DNA from: Oscillospiraceae bacterium
GTDB taxonomy: Bacteria > Bacillota > Clostridia > Oscillospirales > Ruminococcaceae
NCBI GenBank assembly: GCA_020024475.1
Contig: JAHHTS010000005.1
Location: forward strand, 1 to 56,344
Length of the DNA: 56,344 bases
Direction of reading: 5' to 3'
Shown here: positions 17,986-27,160 of the stretch, piece by piece
How positions within the stretch are numbered: position 1 is the stretch's first letter
Layout of the letters: every line of letters begins with the position of its first letter
Made by a program: the position numbers and the translations under genes
The notes under the pieces: model-generated
Databases searched by the model: none
The model's input: only the letters and a program-made list of their open reading frames with translations
What the model was told of the DNA's origin: nothing

Positions 17986-19188
17986 TTATTTGCTACTTAC
18001 TAAGTTTTTAGCAACCTCAAAAGCACGCTGAACCTGAGGGTCCGATGACATAGGCAATGTATGAAATGATTCAATTGAAGGGTCCAATTCTTTTTCATAG
18101 TCAGGAATAAGACCTACATCATTATAGGAATCAGATGTAACTGGTGAAAGTTTTGCGACTGTAAGCTCAACACCACTACCATCAGGTAAGCGGAACATTT
18201 TTTGCAACGTTCCTTTTCCCATTGTAGTAGTACCTACTGTTTTTGCTCCAGAAACATCTTTAAGCATCATAGCAAACATTTCGCTAGCATAACCAGTACG
18301 TGAATTTGTTATCAACACTATAGGCAAATCTGTTGCAGATTTATTTGATGTATAAAGAACTTTTCTTTCTCCATCTTTATAAACTGCATACATCGTTGTA
18401 CCTTCTTTAAGTAAAACATCTGCAGCAGATGCAGCACTATCAAAATCTTTACTAATTGTATCTCTAATATCAATAACAAGACTTTTTGCACCAGAATCAG
18501 TAAGACTCTTTACAGCATAATCAAGTTCAGAAGCAGTTCTTTTTGTAAAAGCTGAAATTGAAATATATCCATATTCCTCTTCTTTCAAATAAGAGATTGA
18601 TGATGCGTCATATGCCTTATGGGTTAATGAAATCTGTTTTTCACTATTTTCATGCATATATGATATATCAACAGTAGTTCCAGAAACACCAGAAAGCATC
18701 TCATTGGCATTTTCTAATGACATACCTATTGTGCTAACTCCATTTATTGCTGTAATTTTATCACCTACAGCAATTCCCCGTACATCTGCCGGAGAATCTG
18801 TGTATACTTTATAAATTTTCATATAGCCACTATCTTCTCTTGACTTAATGAAATCAACACCAATTCCTATGATTTTACCATCCATAACAAGCTGATATTC
18901 CCCTACTTGATTAGACGTATAATATTTTGATTCTGAATCTCCTAATCCTTTTATATATCCAGCTGACATATTTTCCAAAACCTTGTTATACTCAACTGCT
19001 GTATAATAGTTTTGTCTTACGGATTTATCGATATCAGAAATTTTGTCATACATTATTTCTTTTTGACTTACTGAATCAACTTTAGCTTCAAAAATTTTTG
19101 AAGAAACAATCATTGTGAGGCAAAATGTAACTGTCATAGCCACAAAAATATAGCTGATTGCAGAACTTAAACTTATTTTCTTTTTCAT
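17986..19188 (-). CDS. S41-family C-terminal processing protease (CtpA-like)
   Basis: A 400-residue secreted or anchored serine protease. An N-terminal hydrophobic segment (about residues 7-27) is followed by a PDZ domain (about 100-180) and the S41 catalytic core. The catalytic serine is in G-Y-A-S-E-M (about 302) and the general-base lysine in G-K-G-T-L-Q (about 325). The usual L-R-x-N-P-G-G strand motif reads I-D-I-R-D-T-I-S-K-D, so the core is divergent. A GTG at 19203 extends the frame, but AGAGG precedes the ATG at 19188. It is the last gene of the ftsE-ftsX-M23 operon and may process or limit the wall hydrolase. Confidence 0.88.
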   Translation of the reverse strand: MKKKISLSSAISYIFVAMTVTFCLTMIVSSKIFEAKVDSVSQKEIMYDKISDIDKSVRQNYYTAVEYNKVLENMSAGYIKGLGDSESKYYTSNQVGEYQLVMDGKIIGIGVDFIKSREDSGYMKIYKVYTDSPADVRGIAVGDKITAINGVSTIGMSLENANEMLSGVSGTTVDISYMHENSEKQISLTHKAYDASSISYLKEEEYGYISISAFTKRTASELDYAVKSLTDSGAKSLVIDIRDTISKDFDSAASAADVLLKEGTTMYAVYKDGERKVLYTSNKSATDLPIVLITNSRTGYASEMFAMMLKDVSGAKTVGTTTMGKGTLQKMFRLPDGSGVELTVAKLSPVTSDSYNDVGLIPDYEKELDPSIESFHTLPMSSDPQVQRAFEVAKNLVSSK

Positions 19189-19205
19189 ATTCCTCTTTTC
19201 CACGG

Positions 19206-20384
19206 TTAGCGTTTAGGGCGTGTGCCCTGAACAAGCGGTTGAGGGTCAACCGGTGTCCCGTTAAGTCTTATTTCAAAATGAAGATGTGGCCCAGTAGAGT
19301 TACCAGTGGAACCAACAGTAGCTATCTGCTGTCCTTGTGTAACATAATCTCCAACACCAACAGACAATGAATTACAGTGTCCATAAAGGGTAAAGTTATT
19401 TCCGCCGTGATCAATAATAATATAGTTACCATAACCACGATTACTATAAACTGCTTTAGTAACTGTACCAGAGTTTGCAGCTACTATAGGTTGATTCGAA
19501 ATATATGACCAACCCTCTCCCCAACCTGTAGCAATATCTATGCCAATATGATTATCTGGTTTACCATAAAGTGTTCTCCACCCAAATGGTGAAGAAATAA
19601 ACCCGTTAGTAGGTACAGGCCATATCCATTCTCCTCCTACGAATTCACCTTGACTTGTTCCAAATTCTGCTTCCATTGCTTTTTTGGCTGCAATATATTC
19701 TTTGTAAACTTCCCGTTGAGTTTCTTTAGCCGCTTCACTTTGAGCCTCAGTATCAGATAGATTCCGATCAAGAACTTTCATATATCCAGCTAATTCAGAC
19801 TGCTTTTGTTCTAATGTACCTTGTTTTTCTACCAAACTATTTACAAGTTGCTGTATAGAAGCCTCTTCTTCTTCAATAGATCGTTTTTCTTCATCAAGAT
19901 GTTTTAACAACTCTGTATCTGCTACTGAAATCCTTTGCAAGGTATCTGTTGCAGTAAGTAGTTCAGAAAAGCTGTCAACTGACAAAAGTGTAGACAAAGG
20001 TCCATCATTTCTCATGACATACATAGCTTTTAATCTTTCCTTAAATAAGTCATCAGTTTTTACAATATCGGCTTTTTTAGCTTCTAATTCAAGCTGTTTT
20101 TTTGTTAATGACTCATTTGCAGATTTTATATCGCTATTAAGAATATTTATCTGCTTTTTTACTAAGTCAATTTGAGAATTAGCATTTTTTATAGCTGTTT
20201 CATGTTTCTTTTTCTGATTAGCCAAATCAGTAATTTCTTTATTGATCTTGTCAAGTTTTCCTTGTGCTTCTTCATAATCCTCTTTTGTACCTGCAGAAGC
20301 AACAATCGGAGAAATAAGTCCAACAGCCATTATACAAATAAAAATCCGGCAAAATATATTAAATATAACTTTTTTCTTTTTCAT
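19206..20384 (-). CDS. FtsEX-linked M23 murein hydrolase (EnvC/PcsB-like)
   Basis: A 392-residue secreted protein. It has a signal peptide in the first 30 residues ending near A-S-A, a long charged coiled coil (about 33-235) and a C-terminal M23 peptidase (about 260-390). The zinc site residues are in N-H-I-G-I-D-I-A and G-P-H-L-H-F, with Y-G-H-C between, so unlike E. coli EnvC it looks catalytically competent itself. The coiled coil followed by hydrolase is how EnvC and PcsB are held shut and released by FtsEX. The gene starts nine bases after ftsX, which supports that partnership. Daughter-cell separation is the inferred role. Confidence 0.92.
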   Translation of the reverse strand: MKKKKVIFNIFCRIFICIMAVGLISPIVASAGTKEDYEEAQGKLDKINKEITDLANQKKKHETAIKNANSQIDLVKKQINILNSDIKSANESLTKKQLELEAKKADIVKTDDLFKERLKAMYVMRNDGPLSTLLSVDSFSELLTATDTLQRISVADTELLKHLDEEKRSIEEEEASIQQLVNSLVEKQGTLEQKQSELAGYMKVLDRNLSDTEAQSEAAKETQREVYKEYIAAKKAMEAEFGTSQGEFVGGEWIWPVPTNGFISSPFGWRTLYGKPDNHIGIDIATGWGEGWSYISNQPIVAANSGTVTKAVYSNRGYGNYIIIDHGGNNFTLYGHCNSLSVGVGDYVTQGQQIATVGSTGNSTGPHLHFEIRLNGTPVDPQPLVQGTRPKR

Positions 20385-20393
20385 GTCAGCTCC

Positions 20394-21302
20394 TTAAACC
20401 TTAAGATATTTTCTCATTGATAATGCACTACCAACACCACCAATAATCCATCCAAACAGTATATAATATAAAGACATAATCAAAGCTATATCTTTGTAAG
20501 GCAGAACACATGAACTTAGTGTTGATATAAAGCCTGTAGCTTGTGTTGTAATATAATTATACAAATAAATATATCCTGCACTTATGACAACAAAAGTAAT
20601 TATTGCTGAAACAGTTCCTATGATTAATCCTTCAACAATAAAAGGCATTCTGATAAATCCATTTGTAGCACCTACAAATTTCATAATATTTATTTCTTTT
20701 CTTCTTGCAAAAACTGTAAGTCTTGTTGTGTTTGAAATAACAATCATACTTACCATAAATAAAATAAGAAGAATTGCAAACCCTGTATAATATGTAACAT
20801 TTTTAAGTGCAATAAGAACACCAGCTAATTCTGTAGGCGTAGAGACATAATCAACACCAGTCATTGATGAGAATCTGTTAGAAATCTGAGAAATGTTGGT
20901 TAAATCTTTGATATGTATTCTGAAAGATGCCGGAAGCGGATTATTATCTCCTTTATAGCCTTCTAGGAGTTGTCCATATTGTCCCATATACCCAATCTGT
21001 TCATTCAAAGCCTCTTCTTTAGACACAAATACGTATGAAGACACATCGCTGTCTTCCTTTATTTGTCTCTCCATGCTATCAATATCTTGTTTAGAAGCAT
21101 CATCTTTTAAGTAAATAACTATTTCATTTTGTTGTCCTAGAAATTTAACATAACTATTTACATTTAACACAACAGAACCACAAACTCCAACAAGCAGAAG
21201 GCAAGCACTAACAACTGCTACAGAAGCAACACTCATAATTCTATTGTTTTTAAAGTTGTTCCACCCTTGACTAAACAGATATTTAAAACTTGAAAAATTC
21301 AT
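20394..21302 (-). CDS. ftsX: Cell division permease-like protein FtsX
   Basis: A 302-residue FtsX with one transmembrane helix near 22-45, a large extracytoplasmic loop (about 50-170) and three more helices in the C-terminal half. It has the FtsX/MacB core segment with F-A-R-R-K-E-I-N-I-M-K-F-V-G-A-T. FtsX transmits ATP-driven motion of FtsE to a peptidoglycan hydrolase outside the cell. It overlaps ftsE by four bases (ATGA), so the two are translationally coupled, and the hydrolase is the next gene. Confidence 0.96.
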   Translation of the reverse strand: MNFSSFKYLFSQGWNNFKNNRIMSVASVAVVSACLLLVGVCGSVVLNVNSYVKFLGQQNEIVIYLKDDASKQDIDSMERQIKEDSDVSSYVFVSKEEALNEQIGYMGQYGQLLEGYKGDNNPLPASFRIHIKDLTNISQISNRFSSMTGVDYVSTPTELAGVLIALKNVTYYTGFAILLILFMVSMIVISNTTRLTVFARRKEINIMKFVGATNGFIRMPFIVEGLIIGTVSAIITFVVISAGYIYLYNYITTQATGFISTLSSCVLPYKDIALIMSLYYILFGWIIGGVGSALSMRKYLKV

Positions 21303-21979
21303 ATACCTGCCACCTTTCCCACAGTGTCATTAACAATAACACCACTGCGCATTTCAATTATGCGTTTTGCGTATTTTTTTGCCAGGTCATGTTCATGTGT
21401 AACAACTAAAACCGTTGTGCCTGTGCTGTTTATAGCTTTCAACAATTCCATAATTTCAATAGAAAGCCGTGGATCTATATTACCAGTAGGTTCGTCTGCA
21501 ATCACAAGATCTGGGTTATGAACCAAAGCCCTAGCCAAAGCAACACGCTGTTGTTCACCACCAGAAAGTTGTGCCGGTAATTTATCAGATTTACCAGCAA
21601 GCCCAACAAGATTAAGAATATACGGAACTCTTCTTTTTATTTCCTTTTCATCTATGTTAGTAACTCGCATAGCAAACGCAATGTTCTCATAAGCTGTAAG
21701 GGTAGGAATAAGTCTAAAGTCTTGGAAAACAACGCCTAATGTTCGGCGCATATAAGGAATATCCTTTTCTTTTATTTTTGATAAATTGTATCCATTTACA
21801 ATAACTTCACCTTTTGTAGCTTTTTCTTCACGAAGCATAAGCTTCAAAAACGTACTTTTACCAGCACCTGAATGTCCCAATACAAATACGAACTCACCTT
21901 TATCAATATGAACATTGACATCTTTTAAGGCTGTTATTTTAGGCTCGTAAACCTTAGTTACATGTTTAAAGTCTATCAT
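21299..21979 (-). CDS. ftsE: Cell division ATP-binding protein FtsE
   Basis: A 226-residue ABC ATPase with Walker A G-H-S-G-A-G-K-S-T at 35-43, the signature L-S-G-G-E-Q-Q-R and Walker B L-V-I-A-D-E-P-T-G-N. It also has the Q-D-F-R-L-I-P Q-loop that distinguishes FtsE from LolD/MacB relatives. It drives FtsX. A TTG at 21991 would add four residues, but GAGG is correctly placed for the ATG at 21979. It is the first gene of the ftsE-ftsX-M23-S41 operon, and a terminator separates it from the PucR gene upstream. Confidence 0.96.
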   Translation of the reverse strand: MIDFKHVTKVYEPKITALKDVNVHIDKGEFVFVLGHSGAGKSTFLKLMLREEKATKGEVIVNGYNLSKIKEKDIPYMRRTLGVVFQDFRLIPTLTAYENIAFAMRVTNIDEKEIKRRVPYILNLVGLAGKSDKLPAQLSGGEQQRVALARALVHNPDLVIADEPTGNIDPRLSIEIMELLKAINSTGTTVLVVTHEHDLAKKYAKRIIEMRSGVIVNDTVGKVAGI

Positions 21980-22012
21980 TTTTATCCTCAATACTTTTTA
22001 TATAATTAGAAA

Positions 22013-22053
22013 ACCGCCCTTATTATGTAATATAAAATACATTTAAGGGCGGT
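22013..22053 (-). terminator. Terminator after the PucR-type regulator gene
   Basis: Ten-pair stem ACCGCCCTTA / TAAGGGCGGT with a 21-base AT-rich loop. On the minus strand it is followed by TTTTC. Confidence 0.75.
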
Positions 22054-22058
22054 GTAAA

Positions 22059-23144
22059 TTAAAATTTTTCCTGACTTGACTGGAGATATTTCTTAACCAT
22101 CAAAGCTACCTTGAAAACAATAGCATCGTCAAATTCCCTTAAATCCAAACCGGTAATTTTTCTGATTTTCTCAAGTCGGTAAACAAGTGTGTTTCTATGA
22201 ACAAACAAACCGCGTGAAGTTTCACTTACATTTAGATTGTTCTCGAAAAAGCTCTGAATTGTAAACAATGTTTCCTGATCTAAGCTGTCGATCGAGCCTT
22301 GCTTAAATACCTCTTTTAAAAACATTTCACATAATGTAGTTGGCAACTGGTAAATAAGACGAGCAATACCCAAGTTCTCATAATTAACAATTGTTTTTTC
22401 TGTATCAAAAACTTTTCCAACTTCAAGAGCAATCTGTGCTTCTTTAAATGAAGATGCAAGATCTTTTATATTTGTTACCTGTGTACCAATGCCAACTGTT
22501 GCTTTGATGTAATATTCAACATTTAGTGTATCAACAATTGAAGCTGCAAGTTTTTCAATATCTTTTGTTTCGATTCCTTTTTTTAATTCTTTAATAAGAA
22601 CTGTATCATTTTCACTTGTATCGAAAACAAAATCTTTTTGCTTATCAGGAAAAAGATTTTGAACAACATCAAATGTTGACATATCCTTTTGCTGTTCAAC
22701 ACGAATAATTAGGACAACTCTTGGAATATCTGTCACAAAATGCATTTCTCTTGCCTTAGCATAAATATCCCCAGGCATAATGTTATCCATTACAACATTT
22801 TTAACAAAATTAAGTCTGTCAAATTTTTCATCATGGAATTGTTTTAGGCTCTGCAACGAAATTGCAGTTATGCAAGCAAATTTATCTGCCATTTCATCAC
22901 TGCCTTCTACGAAAACATAAAAGTCATTTCTCTTTGAATTTGTTACACCTTTAAATGTATATCCATTACGGACAAAAGACCGGCTGTTAGACATTCTCTC
23001 TGTCTGAACACCATCCTTAATAGTGTCTATCTGACTTAAATCGCTACAAGCGACTACAACGCCCATTTCATCAGTTACACCCATAGTTCTACCTACGGCA
23101 TCTTTCATCTGATAAATGACGCCCTGAAACATCCTGTTTGACAT
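22059..23144 (-). CDS. PucR/CdaR-family transcriptional regulator
   Basis: A 361-residue regulator. The last 60 residues carry the PucR-type helix-turn-helix: N-V-S-E-T-S-R-G-L-F-V-H-R-N-T-L-V-Y-R-L-E-K-I is a textbook match. A GGDEF-like central region (about 135-260) precedes it. The N-terminal part resembles a small-molecule sensing domain as in CdaR. Such proteins respond to sugar diacids, purines or amino acids, but nothing next to it names a ligand and no target operon is evident. AGGAG precedes the ATG. It is transcribed alone. Confidence 0.88.
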   Translation of the reverse strand: MSNRMFQGVIYQMKDAVGRTMGVTDEMGVVVACSDLSQIDTIKDGVQTERMSNSRSFVRNGYTFKGVTNSKRNDFYVFVEGSDEMADKFACITAISLQSLKQFHDEKFDRLNFVKNVVMDNIMPGDIYAKAREMHFVTDIPRVVLIIRVEQQKDMSTFDVVQNLFPDKQKDFVFDTSENDTVLIKELKKGIETKDIEKLAASIVDTLNVEYYIKATVGIGTQVTNIKDLASSFKEAQIALEVGKVFDTEKTIVNYENLGIARLIYQLPTTLCEMFLKEVFKQGSIDSLDQETLFTIQSFFENNLNVSETSRGLFVHRNTLVYRLEKIRKITGLDLREFDDAIVFKVALMVKKYLQSSQEKF

Positions 23145-23337
23145 ACTGAACTCCTATAAATTAAATAATCTATTGTTATTTTACACAACAGTTATGACTA
23201 ATCATTTATATTTTACACAATAGTTTTATAAAATGCAACATTTTTTTACAATTTTTTAATGTTTTTTATGTGCAAAATATAAAAATATATATTCAAACAC
23301 GATAAATATATTATAAAATATAAATGTGTTCCTTTTT

Positions 23338-24063
23338 TTAATTTTTTGTAAATTTCGAATTGGTAATTTGTGCAAGCTGTACAGATGACAGCTTTTTATA
23401 TTCTCCAGGTTTTAGTTGATCATCTAGCCGTAAATTTCCTATTGATATACGATGAAGAGAATTTACACCAATATCAAAAACTCCTAACATTCTTTTAATT
23501 TGGTGATAAACGCCTTGATGTAAAATAATAATTGCTGTATATTTATCTTCTTGTGGAATAATAGTAGCTGTTTTCATAGTCTTTCCATCAGCAAGAGTTA
23601 CACCATTCTTAAAAGCCTCTATAACTTCATCTGTAATGGGACTATCTACCGTTACCATATATGTTTTAGGAACATGGTTCTTTGGACTCAAAATATCGTG
23701 TGCAAATTGTCCATCATCTGTTATCAATACAAAGCCTGTACTAGTTTTGTCTAAACGGCCTGCAGGAAAAAGGTTTCGTCGCGGAAAATCATCTTTTATC
23801 AAATCTATAACAGTAATATCATTTTTATCTGTGGAAGCACTTACAACTCCCTCTGGCTTATTTAGCATAATATATACAAACTTCTCACTAATTAAACCTT
23901 TACCGTTTGCCCTTATATCATCTTTATCTGTATCAACCTTTTTATCGCCTTTTTTTACAACTATTCCATTAACAGTTACGGATGATTTGGCAAGGAGTTT
24001 TTTAGCATCTTGTCGTGAAATAGCGAGGCTTTCACTTAAAAGCTTGTCCAGTCTCGTTTGCAT
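23338..24063 (-). CDS. RsuA/RluB-family rRNA pseudouridine synthase
   Basis: A 241-residue protein with an N-terminal S4 domain (1-60) and the RsuA-type catalytic domain. The catalytic Asp105 lies in G-R-L-D-K-T-S-T-G, the family form, and K-R-M-L-G is the usual later motif. By length and sequence it is closest to the RsuA group (16S U516) of Firmicutes rather than to RluB, but the exact base is not certain. AAGGAG precedes the ATG. Confidence 0.92.
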   Translation of the reverse strand: MQTRLDKLLSESLAISRQDAKKLLAKSSVTVNGIVVKKGDKKVDTDKDDIRANGKGLISEKFVYIMLNKPEGVVSASTDKNDITVIDLIKDDFPRRNLFPAGRLDKTSTGFVLITDDGQFAHDILSPKNHVPKTYMVTVDSPITDEVIEAFKNGVTLADGKTMKTATIIPQEDKYTAIIILHQGVYHQIKRMLGVFDIGVNSLHRISIGNLRLDDQLKPGEYKKLSSVQLAQITNSKFTKN

Positions 24064-24086
24064 ATATACATCTCCTTTGTTTATGT

Positions 24087-24123
24087 CATAAAGCGAAGGG
24101 ATTATAGTCTCTTCGCTTTATGA
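24087..24123 (-). terminator. Hairpin after the DUF4830-like gene
   Basis: Thirteen perfect pairs, TCATAAAGCGAAG / CTTCGCTTTATGA, with an inner GGA/TCT extension. It lacks a clean T-tract, so it may stop or only attenuate read-through into the pseudouridine synthase gene. Confidence 0.55.
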
Positions 24124-24184
24124 TAAATTAGTTAAATTTTTATAATTCATTATTTTATCATATTTTAATAGATAAATAAACCTA

Positions 24185-24685
24185 TTATCCAAGAATATCT
24201 CCCCGGATACTATTTTTTTGTAGTGGATGGGCAGTTCCTTCGGGATGTTGTAATAGATATGCACCTATCAATTTATCTTTTTTTATAAGTAATACCGCTG
24301 TTGCAGTTTTATCCTTAACATCATAATCCGTTATAGCAAAAGTCCATTTATTTACCTTGTCATTCTTATATTTTTCCAAAGATAAATTATCTGTTTTATT
24401 TATTTTCCGATTGAAATTTTCAAACTCTGCATCAAATTTTTTAGGTATCCTTACTTCTTTAACTTGTGCGGACTGCAAATCAACTGTATAGCCTTTAGAA
24501 ATAATATACTCTGCCATTTCTTGTGTCGTTTTCATTTTCAAATTAACTTTTGAGCCTGTGCCCGTTTCTTGATTTTTGAAAAATAAATTCTTCACACCAA
24601 ATCCTATTCCAACTAAAAAAGCTACCACAATTATTGCAGATACAACTTTGCCACTTTTCTTTTTGTTTAATGTCAGAACGAACAT
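24185..24685 (-). CDS. Membrane-anchored DUF4830-like protein
   Basis: A 166-residue protein with a single N-terminal hydrophobic anchor (about 13-34) and an extracytoplasmic domain. The pattern E-Y-I-I-S-K-G-Y-T-V, then V-R-I-P-K-K-F-D-A-E-F, then L-S-L-E-K-Y-K with a G-A-Y-L-L end looks like the DUF4830 domain found in Clostridia. I recognise this from memory of the family pattern, so the match is moderate. No enzymatic motif is visible and the role is unknown. GGAGG precedes the ATG at close spacing. Confidence 0.65.
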   Translation of the reverse strand: MFVLTLNKKKSGKVVSAIIVVAFLVGIGFGVKNLFFKNQETGTGSKVNLKMKTTQEMAEYIISKGYTVDLQSAQVKEVRIPKKFDAEFENFNRKINKTDNLSLEKYKNDKVNKWTFAITDYDVKDKTATAVLLIKKDKLIGAYLLQHPEGTAHPLQKNSIRGDILG

Positions 24686-24847
24686 TTTCCTCCCCCTTTT
24701 ATGGAAAAATTAGTAATTAAATAGGCAAAACAATGCACTTTTGCTAATGCTGTTTAATAATTTTTATGCTGATATACAAAAAAATATAACAACACTTTAA
24801 TTTATAAATTATAATGATAAAATATAGAAAGAAACGAGGTGTACTTT

Positions 24848-25618
24848 ATGATTTTATGTTTTGACATAGGAAATACGGATATAGATGTAGGTGTTTTTGA
24901 AAATGATATTCACACATCCAGCTTTTCTATTCCATATGAAAAAGCCCTTTCATGTTGGGACTATATTCCGGTAATAAAAAAAAGTCTAAAAAATAATAGA
25001 ATAAATATAGCGGATGTAGAAGCTTGTGTTTTATGCAGTGTAGTTCACAACACAACTCAAGGTGTATTTATGGCTCTTGAAAATATTTTTGGTTATGAGC
25101 CCCTTCTATTTAAAAACGATAATATATCTGATATGAAAGTGCGAATTGGGAATCCTCAAGAGGTTGGTGTAGACATTATAGCTTCTTGCTTTGCAGTAAA
25201 GCATATATACAATACGCCAGCTATTGTAATAGATATGGGCACTGCTACAACAATTACAGCTATGGATAAAGAAGGAGCTTTACTAGGTGTAAGCATTCTT
25301 CCTGGCGTCATAACTGAACTTAAAGCCCTTCACGATAGAACAGGCCTACCTATTGACGAAAGTTTAACTCCGCCGCCAAAAGTAATAGGTACAAATACCG
25401 CCGATAGCATCGCAAGTGGAATTGTTTACGGAAGTGCTTATTGCATGGATGGTATGATACGAGGGTTTGAAAAAGAGATAGGCGAAAAATGCCATGTTTA
25501 TGCAACAGGTGGAATTTCGAAAGTTATAATGCCTTTATGTGAAAGTGAATGCATGATAAATAATGATTTGCTTGTTGAAGGCCTCTATATGTACTACAAA
25601 TTTTCATCGCATAAATAG
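24848..25618 (+). CDS. coaX: Type III pantothenate kinase
   Basis: A 256-residue CoaX, which phosphorylates pantothenate in the first step of coenzyme A synthesis and, unlike CoaA, is not inhibited by CoA. Visible motifs are D-I-G-N-T (phosphate binding), V-G-V-D-I-I-A (the catalytic aspartate region), D-M-G-T-A-T-T and the late A-T-G-G-I-S. The usual G-G-x-I-x-P-G appears as G-V-S-I-L-P-G, a mild deviation. A GTG at 24839 extends the frame by three residues, but GAGGTG is placed for the ATG at 24848. It is followed closely by the cyclophilin gene. Confidence 0.9.
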   Translation: MILCFDIGNTDIDVGVFENDIHTSSFSIPYEKALSCWDYIPVIKKSLKNNRINIADVEACVLCSVVHNTTQGVFMALENIFGYEPLLFKNDNISDMKVRIGNPQEVGVDIIASCFAVKHIYNTPAIVIDMGTATTITAMDKEGALLGVSILPGVITELKALHDRTGLPIDESLTPPPKVIGTNTADSIASGIVYGSAYCMDGMIRGFEKEIGEKCHVYATGGISKVIMPLCESECMINNDLLVEGLYMYYKFSSHK

Positions 25619-25683
25619 TTTGATTTAATAACATATTTAGTTTATAATATGAATATCTTATATATTTAAGGAGATTTACTGAT

Positions 25684-26154
25684 ATGGTAGTTATTACAAT
25701 GGATACAGGCGAAAAAATAAAAATTGAACTTTATCCTGATATCGCACCAGAAACATGCGAAAACTTTGAAAAACTTGTTAAAGATGGTTTCTATAATGGT
25801 CTTACTTTTCATCGTGTAATACCAGGATTTATGATTCAAGGAGGTTGCCCTAAGGGTAACGGCACTGGTGGTCCAGGTTGGACAATCAAAGGTGAATTCT
25901 CTTCCAACGGTTTCAAAAACGATTTGAAGCATGAAAGAGGCGTTATTTCAATGGCAAGAACTTCTGCTCCTAACTCTGCAGGAAGTCAGTTCTTTATTAT
26001 GCATCAAGATGCACCACATCTTGACGGTCAGTATGCAGCTTTTGGTAAAGTTGTTGAAGGAATGGACACAGTTGATAGAATTGCAGCTGTTCGTACAGGT
26101 TGGGCAGATAAACCAGTTGAGCCTGTTGTTATGAAATCTGTTGTTATCGAATAA
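25684..26154 (+). CDS. Cyclophilin-type peptidyl-prolyl isomerase
   Basis: A 156-residue single-domain cyclophilin catalysing cis-trans isomerisation at proline bonds. The active-site arginine and phenylalanine lie in F-H-R-V-I-P-G-F-M-I-Q-G-G, and N-S-A-G-S-Q-F-F-I and L-D-G-Q-Y-A-A-F-G-K follow as in the family. There is no signal peptide, so it acts in the cytoplasm. AAGGAG precedes the ATG. It lies 65 bases after coaX and ends at a strong terminator. Confidence 0.96.
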   Translation: MVVITMDTGEKIKIELYPDIAPETCENFEKLVKDGFYNGLTFHRVIPGFMIQGGCPKGNGTGGPGWTIKGEFSSNGFKNDLKHERGVISMARTSAPNSAGSQFFIMHQDAPHLDGQYAAFGKVVEGMDTVDRIAAVRTGWADKPVEPVVMKSVVIE

Positions 26155-26157
26155 CAT

Positions 26158-26183
26158 AAAAGCCACGCATAAGCGTGGCTTTT
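26158..26183 (+). terminator. Terminator after the cyclophilin gene
   Basis: Stem AAAAGCCACGC / GCGTGGCTTTT with loop ATAA, three bases beyond the stop codon. Confidence 0.92.
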
Positions 26184-26894
26184 ATTATTTTTATTATTAT
26201 AATAAATTTATTAGTAATCTGGTACAAAAAATCTTATTTTGATTTTTCTGTAAATATATCATAAGATTTTTATCTACATATGTATAATAGTTTTTAACCT
26301 GTTTAAGAAGTTTTAACTCTTTCCATACACCACGCTGCCCACCTCATCATATTCCATAAAATAGTGTCATTTAAGTGATACTGTGTTTATAAATCTAATT
26401 TATATTTGTGTCATTCATTTCCAACTTTTAGTACCATAAAGTTTCGTTTCTTCATATGCTACTAAATCACATTTTCTCAAAAATTTCTATTTCTAAACGA
26501 CAAATAAGTCCAAAAAGATTTGCAGATTATGAATATCAAAAATATTTCTATTTATTAAAATTCATTTCTGCAAATCATTTCTAATATTACTATGTGACAT
26601 CTAATCAGTATAAAGATTTCATCAGTGATTATGAATAAAAAAGAATCATAAATTTTTAATTATATTTATCAATAAAAATAATTTTATGAATTGTAAATTA
26701 ATTTAAGTTATCAATTATATTTGTAAATGAATGATATCTTATATATTATTTTAAAATTTTTGAATGTCAGATTAGCTATAATACATTTTAGCAATATAAT
26801 CACATTCAAATCAATAATTATATTATTTGAGTTACATATTGTATTTAACAATATAATTATTATAATGAAATTATATATTAGTTAAAAACTTTCA
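26184..26894. other. Gene-free convergent gap with an inverted repeat
   Basis: About 710 bases between two converging 3' ends with no supportable coding region on either strand. The clearest structure is an inverted repeat: 26517-26534 (GATTTGCAGATTATGAAT) against 26560-26576 (ATTCATTTCTGCAAATC), ten plus six pairs with a small internal bulge. A shorter TATTGT / ACAATA repeat lies at 26837-26853. The composition is extremely AT-rich from 26630 on. No target-site duplication or transposase remnant was recognised. Confidence 0.6.
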
Positions 26895-27152
26895 TCAATA
26901 GTTGAAAACTAATTTCATAATCAGCAAGCATACTACACCCGGTAGCGAAAGAACAGTTGAGATGAACACTGTTGCCGCATTTATTGCTATGTAACACCCT
27001 GTCTGACCGCTTAATAGATTTACTAATAATAGTGCCGATAAACCGCTTACTGCGCTTTTTAGCGATGTTATAAATGGTTTTTTAGCTTTTGATAACCCCC
27101 AAGTAACACAAATCAAAATTATACATGCTGAAAAAAGTAAAAATACTTCCAT
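26895..27152 (-). CDS. bofA: BofA-family integral membrane protein
   Basis: An 85-residue protein with three hydrophobic segments. The C-terminal pattern Y-I-A-I-N-A-A-T-V-F-I-S-T-V-L-S-L-P-G-V matches BofA, the inhibitor that holds the SpoIVFB protease inactive until pro-sigma-K is processed in the mother cell. The neighbour upstream is a YaaL-like gene, which is the same order as recR-yaaL-bofA in Bacillus and strengthens the call. AGGAG precedes the ATG. It suggests an endospore former, although BofA-like genes persist in some non-sporulating Clostridia. Confidence 0.85.
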   Translation of the reverse strand: MEVFLLFSACIILICVTWGLSKAKKPFITSLKSAVSGLSALLLVNLLSGQTGCYIAINAATVFISTVLSLPGVVCLLIMKLVFNY

Positions 27153-27160
27153 TTTATCTC

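Noticed and set aside
26629..26894. Many short AT-rich dyads near bofA as operators or a terminator
   Set aside because: At this composition such dyads arise by chance; none has a GC-containing stem plus T-tract.
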